Source of the DNA: Deltaproteobacteria bacterium
Lineage (GTDB): Bacteria; Desulfobacterota; Binatia; Binatales; Binataceae
NCBI GenBank assembly: GCA_021780585.1
Contig: JAJXYM010000120.1
Location: 1-8,334, forward strand
Reading direction: 5' to 3'
DNA length: 8,334 nt
The translations under genes and the position numbers were made by a program. The number at the start of each line of letters is the position of its first letter. Position 1 is the first letter of the stretch. Shown in pieces: positions 1 through 5,818 of this stretch. The notes under the pieces were generated by a model that searched no databases, was not told the origin of the DNA, and saw only the letters and a program-made list of their open reading frames with translations.

Positions 1-471
1 CCCCGGAACCAGCCGCGGCAGCGTCTTGAGCGGCGGACGCCCCTCGCCGGTGTCGCCGCGATTCAGGTTCGCGATCAGCTCAAGCAGGCCGAACGGGTCG
101 AGATCATGCACCTGCTTGGCGCCCATCGCGGCCTCGTCGGCGAGTTTGTCGCCGCGCAGCGCGACGACGCCCTCGACGCCAAGCGCGCCCGCCCCCAGCA
201 GGTCGGACTTGAGCGCGAAGCGGTTGCGATCGCGGCAGGAAAAATTCAGCGCCACGACGATTCCCAGCCGCGCCTTGAGCATCGCGGCGAACACCAGCCC
301 GGACATCTTGACCCGGCCCAGGGCGTTGTCGACCAGATTGATCGCGTCGATTTCGTCGCTCACGGCGGCCAGCCGCTTGAGCAGGGACTCGGCCGCGATT
401 CCGCGCGGCGGCGCGGTTTCGAGCCAGACCGCGGCGGCGGGCGCGGCGAGACGATCGAGCAGCGCGCTCAT
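1..471 (-). CDS. Methylenetetrahydrofolate reductase family protein, N-terminal part (runs off left edge)
   Basis: This is the first 157 residues of an MTHFR-fold protein; the C-terminus lies beyond base 1. Enzymes of this family reduce 5,10-methylene-THF to 5-methyl-THF with a flavin, supplying methyl groups for methionine synthesis in the cytoplasm. Family signatures seen in order: an ETAPPRG segment (residues 18-24; E18 fits the catalytic Glu of the first strand), INLVDNALGRVKMS (44-57), CRDRN (79-83), SDLLGAGALGVEGVVALRGDK (starting at 89) and HDLDPFGLLELIANLN (122-137). The LRGDK stretch replaces the more usual LTGDP. The ATG at 471 is the only plausible start, since an in-frame stop lies at 520-522 with no start codon between; no clear Shine-Dalgarno is visible. 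It lies 117 nt downstream of thrB on the same strand and may share its transcript. Because the C-terminus is missing, a stand-alone MetF-like enzyme cannot be told from a homocysteine methyltransferase/MTHFR relative or a truncated paralogue. Confidence 0.85.
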   Translation of the reverse strand, partial: MSALLDRLAAPAAAVWLETAPPRGIAAESLLKRLAAVSDEIDAINLVDNALGRVKMSGLVFAAMLKARLGIVVALNFSCRDRNRFALKSDLLGAGALGVEGVVALRGDKLADEAAMGAKQVHDLDPFGLLELIANLNRGDTGEGRPPLKTLPRLVPG

Positions 472-588
472 GCGGGTTGCGGCGCGGCGCCGGCGCGCAA
501 ACCGGCGGCGGAATCGATTAGGCCTGCGGGCGGACGCGGTGCAAAAGTCGGCATCGGCGGGGAAACCAGGCTGCGGCTGGCGCGAGCG

Positions 589-1623
589 TCAGGCTTTCAG
601 CCGCTCGTTGGCTTTGACCTTCTGGTACTTGCGATAATCATAGCCGGTCGCCATCGCCATCAACAGCGCCTCCATCCCGCCCTCTTTTTCGCGGCGCAGC
701 ACGCGCAAACGGTCGTAAAATTCGCGGAAATCCTTGTTGACCCGATCCGCGCCGTTGGCCGGCTTGAGGAAAAAGTCATGCAGACGGGTGACCGTAAACC
801 TGAGCGACGAATAACGCAACTCGTTCGGAAAGGCGTCCCATTCCGCCAGTGACAGCGTGCGCACGGTTTCGTAGCCCTGCAGCAGATAGCGGAAACGGTC
901 GAGCGAATAACCGCCCTCGACGAAGCAGAGCGCGTTGACTGCGGTCGCGATATCGAAAATGAACTTGCCGCGGCACGCCGCCTCGAAATCCAGCACTCCC
1001 GTCAGCTTTTCGCCGCGAAACAGCACGTTGTCGGCGAAGAGATCGCCGTGGATCACGCCTTTGGGCAGCTTGCCCTCCAGATAGCGCGTCAGATAATCGA
1101 TTTCGTCTTCGAGCGTGCGCGCGATTTTGCGGAAATAGTTGGGCAGCCGGTCGCGCACCGACATATAAAGATCGGCGATCCGCTCGAAGCTGAAGCGGTT
1201 GTCGATGCCCTTCTTGTAGCCTTTGCCGATGACGTGAAGCTCGCCCAGCGCCCGCCCGATCGCTTCCAGTTGCGTCGGCCGCAAGCGCCCGACCGCCGGC
1301 GCCCGCCCCTCGCAATATTTGTAGAGCGACGCGCACTTGCCCTGATATTCGCGATAGAAGCGCCCGGTGCGGTCCTGCACCGGATGCGGGCAGGGAAAGG
1401 CGTGCTTGCGCAGGAAGGTCAGCAGGTCGAGCTCGCGCCGCACCTCGCTTTCGCTCTTGACTTCATCGACCCGCAGCAGAAATTTGCCCTTGGCCGTTTC
1501 CAGCAGGTAGTTCGAATTGATCGAACCCTCCGGGATACCGCTCACGGCGACGACCCGGCCAAACCCATAGTCATCCGCAAGCTCTTCGAGAAAGGCTTTG
1601 TGGATCTCGGTGTAAACGGCCAT
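589..1623 (-). CDS. thrB: Homoserine kinase type II (APH/choline kinase fold)
   Basis: It phosphorylates homoserine to O-phosphohomoserine with ATP, committing carbon to threonine, in the cytoplasm. The 344-residue protein begins MAVYTEI, a start typical of the proteobacterial type II family. Visible motifs: the nucleotide-loop segment GIPEGSINSNYLL (29-41), KFLLRVDE (47-54), the catalytic Brenner-type loop HGDLFADN (192-199) and the metal-binding LDFEAAC (211-217, equivalent to the DFG/DFE motif). An in-frame Met exists 21 codons upstream at 1686, but it falls inside the -35 box of a good promoter (1658-1686), so the ATG at 1623 is chosen. The upstream codons also have no family resemblance. 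No strong Shine-Dalgarno precedes 1623. The tail after about residue 310 (REKEGGMEALLMAMATGYDYRK) makes it slightly longer than the roughly 320 residues usual in the family. The MTHFR gene follows on the same strand and the peroxiredoxin gene diverges upstream. Confidence 0.93.
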   Translation of the reverse strand: MAVYTEIHKAFLEELADDYGFGRVVAVSGIPEGSINSNYLLETAKGKFLLRVDEVKSESEVRRELDLLTFLRKHAFPCPHPVQDRTGRFYREYQGKCASLYKYCEGRAPAVGRLRPTQLEAIGRALGELHVIGKGYKKGIDNRFSFERIADLYMSVRDRLPNYFRKIARTLEDEIDYLTRYLEGKLPKGVIHGDLFADNVLFRGEKLTGVLDFEAACRGKFIFDIATAVNALCFVEGGYSLDRFRYLLQGYETVRTLSLAEWDAFPNELRYSSLRFTVTRLHDFFLKPANGADRVNKDFREFYDRLRVLRREKEGGMEALLMAMATGYDYRKYQKVKANERLKA

Positions 1624-1657
1624 GGAGATGCGGTCGGCGGATGCGTAATTCGCCGCA

Positions 1658-1686
1658 AGTCTAGGGCCGAAAAAACAATTCGTCAA
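1658..1686 (-). promoter_or_regulatory. Sigma70-type promoter of thrB
   Basis: Read on the minus strand: -35 TTGACG (1681-1686), a 17-nt spacer, and -10 TAGACT (1658-1663). These give 5/6 and 4/6 matches to TTGACA/TATAAT at ideal spacing. Transcription would begin near 1651, about 28 nt before the thrB ATG. The placement excludes the longer thrB reading frame that starts at 1686. Identified by eye only. Confidence 0.6.
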
Positions 1687-1821
1687 CTATGGGTCCGGAA
1701 ATCGGGCGCGTGCGGAGGCGGGCTTAACCAGGTTTCGCTATTTCGTGGAGTCGGGACCGGCTTGGCGCCATAATCGGAATTGGCGTACAGGACCCTCGCA
1801 ACGTCCGTCAGCGTCGCTCGC

Positions 1822-1830
1822 AGGGAGGAA
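1822..1830 (+). promoter_or_regulatory. Strong Shine-Dalgarno of the peroxiredoxin gene
   Basis: AGGGAGGAA contains a full GGAGG core (1824-1828) nine nt before the ATG at 1838. It selects this start over an in-frame ATG at 1745, which has no such site. The divergent gap between thrB and this gene (1624-1837) holds the thrB promoter. I see only a partial plus-strand -10 candidate, CATAAT at 1769-1774, with no matching -35. Confidence 0.75.
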
Positions 1831-1837
1831 ATCAACC

Positions 1838-2455
1838 ATGCCGCCGGCGAAAAAAAAGACTTCCGCCAGCAGCGCGCGCGGCGCGGTTGCGGGCAAAGCC
1901 GCCGTCAAGGCCAAGCCGGTCGCGACGAAAAAGCCGCCGCTCACGGCTCCGGCCAAAAAAACTCCGTCAGCCGCCGCGATCGAAGCGGCCGATCTTGCCG
2001 GCCGGCCCGCGCCGGATTTCACCCTGCCGAATCAGGACGGCGCGCCGGTTTCGCTCGCCTCGCTCACCGCGCGCGGCAACCTCGTGCTTTATTTCTATCC
2101 CAAGGATATGACGCCCGGATGCACCGTCGAGGCCTGCGGCTTTCGCGACGCCGTCGATGAAATTCACGCGCTGGGCGCGGAGATCGTCGGCGTCAGCGCC
2201 GATCCGCCCGCGGCGCATCGCAAGTTCATCGAGAAGCACGGGCTCAACTTCCCGCTGCTCAGCGACCCCGACAATCGGGTCACCTCGGCCTACGGCGTGT
2301 ATAAGAAGAAATCGCTCTACGGCCGCGAATTCATGGGTATCCAGCGGACCACCTTCATTATCCGGCGCGACGGCGTGGTCAGGACGGTTTTCCCCAAGGT
2401 CAAGGTCAGCGGCCATACCGGGGAAGTGCTCGCCGCGCTCAAGTCTTCGGCCTGA
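1838..2455 (+). CDS. bcp: BCP/PrxQ-type peroxiredoxin (thiol peroxidase) with basic N-terminal tail
   Basis: It reduces hydrogen peroxide and organic hydroperoxides through a reactive cysteine that is recycled by thioredoxin-type donors; expected to be cytoplasmic. The domain runs from about residue 53 to 204. LAGRPAPDFTLPNQDG opens it, then FYPKDMTPGCTVEACGFRD (86-104) carries the peroxidatic Cys95 and a resolving Cys100 five residues later, the spacing of the atypical 2-Cys BCP/PrxQ class. R170 in QRTTFIIRRDG is the conserved active-site Arg, and VKVSGHTGEVLAAL closes the domain as in other BCPs. Residues 1-50 are an added tail rich in Lys, Ala, Pro and Ser, resembling bacterial histone H1-like tails; it has no hydrophobic core, so it is not a signal peptide. 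Total length is 205 residues against about 155 for ordinary BCP. The next gene downstream is convergent, with 37 nt between stop codons. Confidence 0.93.
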   Translation: MPPAKKKTSASSARGAVAGKAAVKAKPVATKKPPLTAPAKKTPSAAAIEAADLAGRPAPDFTLPNQDGAPVSLASLTARGNLVLYFYPKDMTPGCTVEACGFRDAVDEIHALGAEIVGVSADPPAAHRKFIEKHGLNFPLLSDPDNRVTSAYGVYKKKSLYGREFMGIQRTTFIIRRDGVVRTVFPKVKVSGHTGEVLAALKSSA

Positions 2456-2492
2456 TCGCCCGCCGGCCGGGTCGCCGTTCGCGAATTTCCCT

Positions 2493-2813
2493 TCAGGGAT
2501 GGCCGGTCGTCAGGCGGAACAGCGGCCGTCCCAAGGCCATCCCGATAACGAGAAAGGCGATGCGCGCGAGTGAAAATTCGCGACGCCGTTTCACGCTCGT
2601 CAGTTTCATAAAACGCCGAAGCGAGGGAATTTTCTTTCGCTGTTCGGCGCTAACGGCCGTGGCGGAGTCCTCACCGATAATTTCGCAGCATAGATCAACG
2701 CATTCGTCGCATATAAAAACGGTCGGCCCGGCGATTAGCTTCCTGACCTGATCCCGGCTCGTTCCGCAAAAGGAGCAAACCAGGTTCGAGCATCCGCGGT
2801 CGTCTCCGGGCAT
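2493..2813 (-). CDS. Stand-alone ClpX-type C4 zinc-finger protein
   Basis: The 106-residue protein opens with a ClpX N-terminal zinc-binding domain: CSFCGTSRDQVRKLIAG (13-29) followed by VFICDECVDLC (32-42), giving zinc ligands C13/C16 and C35/C38. In ClpX this domain dimerises and binds adaptors and substrates. Nothing of the AAA+ motor follows: no Walker A, Walker B or IGF loop. Instead residues 50-106 are basic (KKIPSLRRFMKLTSVKRRR) and then contain a short hydrophobic run, ARIAFLVIGMALG (83-95), that could touch or cross a membrane. The convergent peroxiredoxin gene ends 37 nt beyond the stop, so there is no room for a hidden ClpX remainder. The start lies 13 nt after the stop of the upstream hydrolase gene, so the two are probably co-transcribed; a weak GGGAA precedes it. 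Base composition here looks more AT-rich than in the neighbours. It could be an adaptor-like competitor for ClpX partners, or a decaying clpX fragment. Confidence 0.75.
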   Translation of the reverse strand: MPGDDRGCSNLVCSFCGTSRDQVRKLIAGPTVFICDECVDLCCEIIGEDSATAVSAEQRKKIPSLRRFMKLTSVKRRREFSLARIAFLVIGMALGRPLFRLTTGHP

Positions 2814-2826
2814 TGACGTTTCCCGG

Positions 2827-3804
2827 CTATTCGGACGGCGCGGGAGCGGGCGCGGCGGCCGGCGCGGACGCCGCGGGCTGCGCGATCAGGTTTTCACGCA
2901 GGAAGCCGCCGATCGGAATATCGACGCGCGTGCCCAGATCGTGCGTGCCTTTGGGAAAATAATAGGTTTCGACGTGCGCGCCGCGTTCCGAAAGCGCCTG
3001 CGCCAACTGTTCCGCCTGCGCCACCGGCATCCGCCGGTCCTGTTCGCCGTGCAGGATCAGAATCGCGCAATCGAGCCGGCGCGGCAGATGCTCCACGACG
3101 CTGCGTTCCTTCAGTGCGCGTTTCGACGGCCATACGCGGCGCAAAATCGAAAGTTTCGCGCCCAGCGGCGCTTCCGGCCAGAACTTCAGCATGTCGTAGG
3201 CGCCGGATTGCAGGATTACCACGCGCGGACGCGAGTCGGAGTCCATCAGCAGGCCGGCCGCGACCGCGCCGTCGGCAACGCCCCATACCGCCAGGCGCGC
3301 CGGATCGACGTCGGCGCGCGCCGCCAACAGCTTCAGCGCCTGACGCGCGGCGTCGACCGCCGGCGGACCGACGAAACGATTCGGTCCCGAAGATTTGCCG
3401 AAGCCGGGCATGCTGATGCACGCCACGCGCATCCCAAGCGCGGTAAAATGCTCCGTGTCGCGGATACATTTGTGCGCGTCGCCGCCCCCGCCGTTCAGCA
3501 CCAGCAGCGCGGGCAACCGTCCGGGCGGATTCGCCAGCGCGATCAACCCGTCGATCTGGTAATGATCGCCGTCCGCCGAAATCTGGAAGCGGAACGGCTC
3601 GAATTTCGGCGCGGCGGCCGCCGCGGATGCGGCCGGGGCCGGATGGGCGCGGTGTCGATGGCGGCATCCGGCGACCGTCAGAATCAGCAGCGCCGCCGCC
3701 AGCAGACGAATCGCGGCCGTCACGCGCGCGCCCGCGATCGGTTTCCCGCACGCGCGGCGCGCGCCGGCGTGCGCGATCAATCGCGAAGCCTGGGTCGGCG
3801 GCAT
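2827..3804 (-). CDS. Predicted lipoprotein alpha/beta-hydrolase-fold protein lacking the nucleophile serine
   Basis: A 325-residue protein. A hydrophobic stretch ends in the lipobox LTVAGC (C47), predicting export and lipid anchoring, followed by a His/Arg then Ala/Pro linker. The hydrolase domain starts near residue 68: LPALLVLNGGGGDAHK (97-112, oxyanion-loop region), CISMPGFGKSSGP (129-141), LAVWGVADGAVAAGLL (171-186), LILHGEQDRRMP (249-260, acid D256) and PKGTHDLG (284-291, His288). It resembles S9/dienelactone-type hydrolases, but the elbow G-x-S-x-G reads G-V-A-D-G (175-179) with Ala177 where Ser is expected, so catalysis by the usual mechanism is doubtful. The C-terminus is Ala/Pro-rich. 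The start is uncertain: ATG 3804 lies about 3 nt from a predicted transcription start, whereas GTG at 3723 would give a compact 19-residue signal peptide ending at the same Cys. Substrate unknown. The ClpX-type zinc-finger gene follows after 13 nt. Confidence 0.75.
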   Translation of the reverse strand: MPPTQASRLIAHAGARRACGKPIAGARVTAAIRLLAAALLILTVAGCRHRHRAHPAPAASAAAAAPKFEPFRFQISADGDHYQIDGLIALANPPGRLPALLVLNGGGGDAHKCIRDTEHFTALGMRVACISMPGFGKSSGPNRFVGPPAVDAARQALKLLAARADVDPARLAVWGVADGAVAAGLLMDSDSRPRVVILQSGAYDMLKFWPEAPLGAKLSILRRVWPSKRALKERSVVEHLPRRLDCAILILHGEQDRRMPVAQAEQLAQALSERGAHVETYYFPKGTHDLGTRVDIPIGGFLRENLIAQPAASAPAAAPAPAPSE

Positions 3805-3813
3805 AGGCCCAGC

Positions 3814-3842
3814 AGTCTACCCGCCACGCCCCGGCTTGGAAA
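3814..3842 (-). promoter_or_regulatory. Possible promoter of the hydrolase / zinc-finger pair
   Basis: On the minus strand: TTTCCA (3837-3842), a 17-nt spacer, then TAGACT (3814-3819), four of six matches in each box. The -10 hexamer is the same as that of the thrB promoter. The predicted start near 3807 would leave almost no leader before ATG 3804, which means either leaderless translation or use of GTG 3723. Confidence 0.35.
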
Positions 3843-3860
3843 CGCCGACCGTCGGGCGCG

Positions 3861-3889
3861 TTGAATCGGGACCGCCAATTCCGGATACT
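3861..3889 (+). promoter_or_regulatory. Sigma70-type promoter of hisI-hisG
   Basis: TTGAAT (3861-3866), a 17-nt spacer and GATACT (3884-3889), four of six matches in each box. The start would be near 3896, giving a leader of about 39 nt before hisI. GGAGG at 3918-3922 is the likely ribosome site, 12 nt ahead of the ATG. No histidine-rich leader peptide or attenuator is visible in so short a leader. Confidence 0.5.
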
Positions 3890-3934
3890 GGATGGTTCAA
3901 GTCTCGCGGCAAGCGGCGGAGGCTCGTAGCACTC

Positions 3935-4363
3935 ATGGATCAGTCGGCGGCGGACCGGGTCGATTTCAGCAAAGGCGACGGGATTATCCCGGTCGTCACG
4001 CAGGATTTCTCAAATGGCCGCGTCCTGATGGTCGCGTACATGAATCGCGAGGCGTTTGAGGAGACCGTCCGCACCGGGCGCGCCTGCTATTTTTCGCGTT
4101 CGCGCAATCGATTGTGGCGCAAGGGCGAGGAGTCCGGCAATTTTCAGACCGTGCGTGAAATCCGTCTCGATTGCGACGCCGACACGATTTTGTTGCGGGT
4201 CGATCAGAACGGCGACCGCGCCGCCTGCCACGAAGGCTACGAATCGTGCTTTTTCCGCGCGCTCGCGGACGGCGCATGGAGCGTCAGCGACGAGCGCCGG
4301 GTCGATCCGGCGAAATATGGCGCCAGCTACGGACATCACCAGCCGGCCAAGGCGGACGCGTAA
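3935..4363 (+). CDS. hisI: Phosphoribosyl-AMP cyclohydrolase (HisI)
   Basis: It opens the adenine ring of phosphoribosyl-AMP, the third step of histidine synthesis, in the cytoplasm. It is 142 residues, close to the usual single-domain length, and carries no fused HisE pyrophosphohydrolase. Signatures: IIPVVTQDFSNGRVLMVAYMN (from residue 17), CYFSRSRNRLWRKGEESGN (51-69), LDCDADTILLRVDQ (78-91) and DRAACHEGYESCFFR (94-108). The Mg site is D79/D81/D83 and the zinc ligands are C80, C98 and C105, all present. The ATG at 3935 is chosen over an in-frame ATG at 3836: family similarity begins just after it, GGAGG lies 12 nt upstream, and the predicted promoter (3861-3889) lies between the two Mets. 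hisG follows after 91 nt on the same strand, so they likely form one histidine transcript. The hydrolase gene diverges on the other side. Confidence 0.95.
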   Translation: MDQSAADRVDFSKGDGIIPVVTQDFSNGRVLMVAYMNREAFEETVRTGRACYFSRSRNRLWRKGEESGNFQTVREIRLDCDADTILLRVDQNGDRAACHEGYESCFFRALADGAWSVSDERRVDPAKYGASYGHHQPAKADA

Positions 4364-4454
4364 GGCGCAACGGCGCCGCGTTATCGTAAATTCGCGCGCA
4401 GATCATCGAAATTAAGCGAAAAGTCACAATCTCGCGCGCTTTATTCACATTCAG

Positions 4455-5357
4455 ATGGCTACCAACGGCAAAGTACTGAAGTTCGGCATCCCCAAGGGCA
4501 GTCTCGAAGCGCAAACGCTCGAACTGCTGCGCAAATCCGGATGGCGGATCGCGGTCGGCGACCGCTCCTATATCCCGCGCGTCGATGACCCCAGCCTGAG
4601 CTGCCGCCTGCTGCGGCCGCAGGAGATGCCGCGCTATATCGCCGACGGCACGCTCGACGCCGGCATCACCGGCAGCGACTGGATCGTCGAAAACGGCGTC
4701 GATCTGGTGCAAATCGAGAGCTTCATCTATTCCAAGGTGTCGCTGCAGCCGACCCGCTGGGTGTTATGCGTGCCGGACAGCTCGCCGGTCCGGCGGCTCG
4801 AAGACCTGGCCGGCAAGCGCGTCGCGACCGAGATGGTCGCGTTCACGCGGCGGGTCTTCGCCGAACGCAAAGTTAAAGTGGAAGTTGAATTTTCCTGGGG
4901 CGTCACCGAGGCCAAAGCCGCCGACGGTCTGGTCGACGCGGTGGTCGAAGTCACCGAGACCGGCTCGTCGCTGCGCGCCAACGGATTGCGCATCGTCGAG
5001 GAACTGCTGACCTCGACGCCGGTGCTGGTCGCGAATCATGCCGCGTGGGAGGACCCCTGGAAGCGCGAGAAGGTGCGGCAGATCGGCGTCCTGATGAAGG
5101 GTGCGCTCGACGCCGAAAGCCGCGTCGGCATCAAGATGAACGTCGCGCGGGAGCATCTCGAGGCGGTCATCGCGCTGTTGCCGTCGATCACCGCGCCGAC
5201 GATCTCGCAGCTTTATCCCAGCCCGGCTTTGCGGGGCAAAGAATGGCTCGCGGTCGAGACCGTGATCAGCGAGCATACGGTGCGCGAACTGTTCCCGAAG
5301 CTGCTGGAAGCTGGCGCGGTGGGAATCGTCGAGTTCGCGCTGAACAAGATTATCTGA
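4455..5357 (+). CDS. hisG: ATP phosphoribosyltransferase, long form (HisG)
   Basis: It catalyses the first committed step of histidine synthesis, ATP + PRPP to phosphoribosyl-ATP, in the cytoplasm. The 300-residue length and a C-terminal segment (about 205-298, VRQIGVLMKGALDAESRVGI to the end) mark the long form, which carries its own ACT-like histidine-sensing domain and needs no HisZ partner. The catalytic part shows LKFGIPKGSLE (8-18), GTLDAGITGSDWIVENG (65-81) and the PRPP-binding loop DAVVEVTETGSSLRANGL (161-178). The regulatory domain includes PSITAPTISQLYPSPALRG and ends with VGIVEFALNKII. The start fits the family; no strong Shine-Dalgarno is visible in the AT-rich 20 nt upstream. The gap from hisI is 91 nt and an intrinsic terminator begins 47 nt after the stop. 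Feedback inhibition by histidine is expected from the family, not shown here. Confidence 0.95.
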   Translation: MATNGKVLKFGIPKGSLEAQTLELLRKSGWRIAVGDRSYIPRVDDPSLSCRLLRPQEMPRYIADGTLDAGITGSDWIVENGVDLVQIESFIYSKVSLQPTRWVLCVPDSSPVRRLEDLAGKRVATEMVAFTRRVFAERKVKVEVEFSWGVTEAKAADGLVDAVVEVTETGSSLRANGLRIVEELLTSTPVLVANHAAWEDPWKREKVRQIGVLMKGALDAESRVGIKMNVAREHLEAVIALLPSITAPTISQLYPSPALRGKEWLAVETVISEHTVRELFPKLLEAGAVGIVEFALNKII

Positions 5358-5404
5358 CGTGCGCGCCGCCGTGGCCGCTCAAGAGCGCCCACGACGTGAA
5401 AATA

Positions 5405-5443
5405 AATGCCGCGATCGCTGCTAGACGATCGCGGCATTCTTTT
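5405..5443 (+). terminator. Rho-independent terminator of hisI-hisG
   Basis: A perfect 13-bp stem (5405-5417 with 5426-5438), an 8-nt loop and a following CTTTT. It begins 47 nt after the hisG stop and is oriented for plus-strand transcripts. The A-rich 5' side would also give a U-run on the opposite strand, so it may work in both directions. Confidence 0.85.
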
Positions 5444-5465
5444 ACACATTCAATCCCGGAAAATC

Positions 5466-5640
5466 GCCCGGGACCGCGGGCGCCATCGGGGATTCAGGCA
5501 AATCCCCGACCGTCCGCCGGTGAGGGAGGTCACCCCGGGGGCCAGAGCGGTCTGCGGGCGCCTGACCCGTGCACAGGCGGCTTGTATGGAAACCGGCCTG
5601 CATCGGTGCGGATCGGCTTGGCAGTCCGCGGCCCGGGCAA
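5466..5640. repeat. 175-bp structured direct repeat, copy 1
   Basis: This copy matches 8129-8303 at 171 of 175 positions with no indels, in the same orientation. The two ends can pair: GCCCGGG (5466-5472) with CCCGGGC (5632-5638) and CCGCGG (5474-5479) with CCGCGG (5626-5631), with A5473 bulged. Inside are further stems: CGGGGATT/AATCCCCG (5487-5494 with 5501-5508, 6-nt loop), GGTGA/TCACC (5519-5523 with 5530-5534) enclosed by GACCG/CGGTC (5508-5512 with 5548-5552), CGCCTG/CAGGCG (5559-5564 with 5574-5579), and TGCGGA/TCCGCG (5607-5612 with 5625-5630), which competes with the terminal stem. It lies between the his terminator and the 3' end of the porin gene. Strand, transcription and function are unknown. 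Confidence 0.9.
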
Positions 5641-5818
5641 CTGCTCTACTACCATCGGCTGTTGCGGATGAATTCGCATCTTCGTTGCAGCTTTCCGGGG
5701 CGTCTCCGCGTCGGCGACCGGCGCGCGGCGCGACCCGGCTTTTCATCCGCTTCGGACCGTAGCCTCGGCGACAGGTGCGCGCCGTCCTGCGCGCGCCTGT
5801 CGCTCCGGTGGTTTCAAA
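5641..5818. other. Gap between repeat copy 1 and the porin gene
   Basis: These 178 bases hold no convincing gene. The only clear structure is the 15-bp hairpin at 5768-5803, listed separately. Similarity with the sequence following repeat copy 2 stops at 5640. Confidence 0.5.
5768..5803 (-). terminator. Strong 3' hairpin after the porin gene
   Basis: A 15-bp stem (5768-5782 with 5789-5803) with a 6-nt loop begins 15 nt after the porin stop. One position is imperfect: G-U on the plus strand, A-C on the minus strand. No U-run follows on the minus strand, so it may be a terminator aided by other factors or a hairpin that protects the mRNA 3' end. Confidence 0.5.

Noticed and set aside
26..852. 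Plus-strand reading frames at the left edge (26-637 and 106-852)
   Set aside because: They run antisense to the MTHFR and thrB genes and have shadow-like composition.
1048..1773. Long plus-strand reading frame opposite thrB
   Set aside because: It is a GC-rich antisense shadow of a gene with clear catalytic motifs.
2941..3864. 307-codon plus-strand reading frame opposite the hydrolase gene
   Set aside because: It is Arg/Gln-rich without recognisable domains, while the minus strand has lipobox and hydrolase motifs.
5466..5640. Cobalamin-riboswitch resemblance of the repeat on the plus strand (GGCAAATCC..., then GGAAACCGGCC near the 3' end)
   Set aside because: These fragments recall parts of the cobalamin consensus, and the 175-nt size fits. 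But the invariant GCCACUG and GGGAAGG core segments are missing, and the first hairpin pairs differently (CGGGGATT with AATCCCCG). Copy 1 also has no plus-strand gene after it. An Infernal search with RF00174 would settle this.
5466..5640. Repeat as a MITE with terminal inverted repeats
   Set aside because: The ends are inverted, but no target-site duplication is seen around either copy and no transposase is present. The GCCCGGG ends are themselves nearly palindromic, so the inverted ends carry little weight alone.
5045..5671. Plus-strand frame running from hisG through the terminator into repeat copy 1
   Set aside because: It overlaps hisG out of frame and crosses a strong terminator; there is no domain content.
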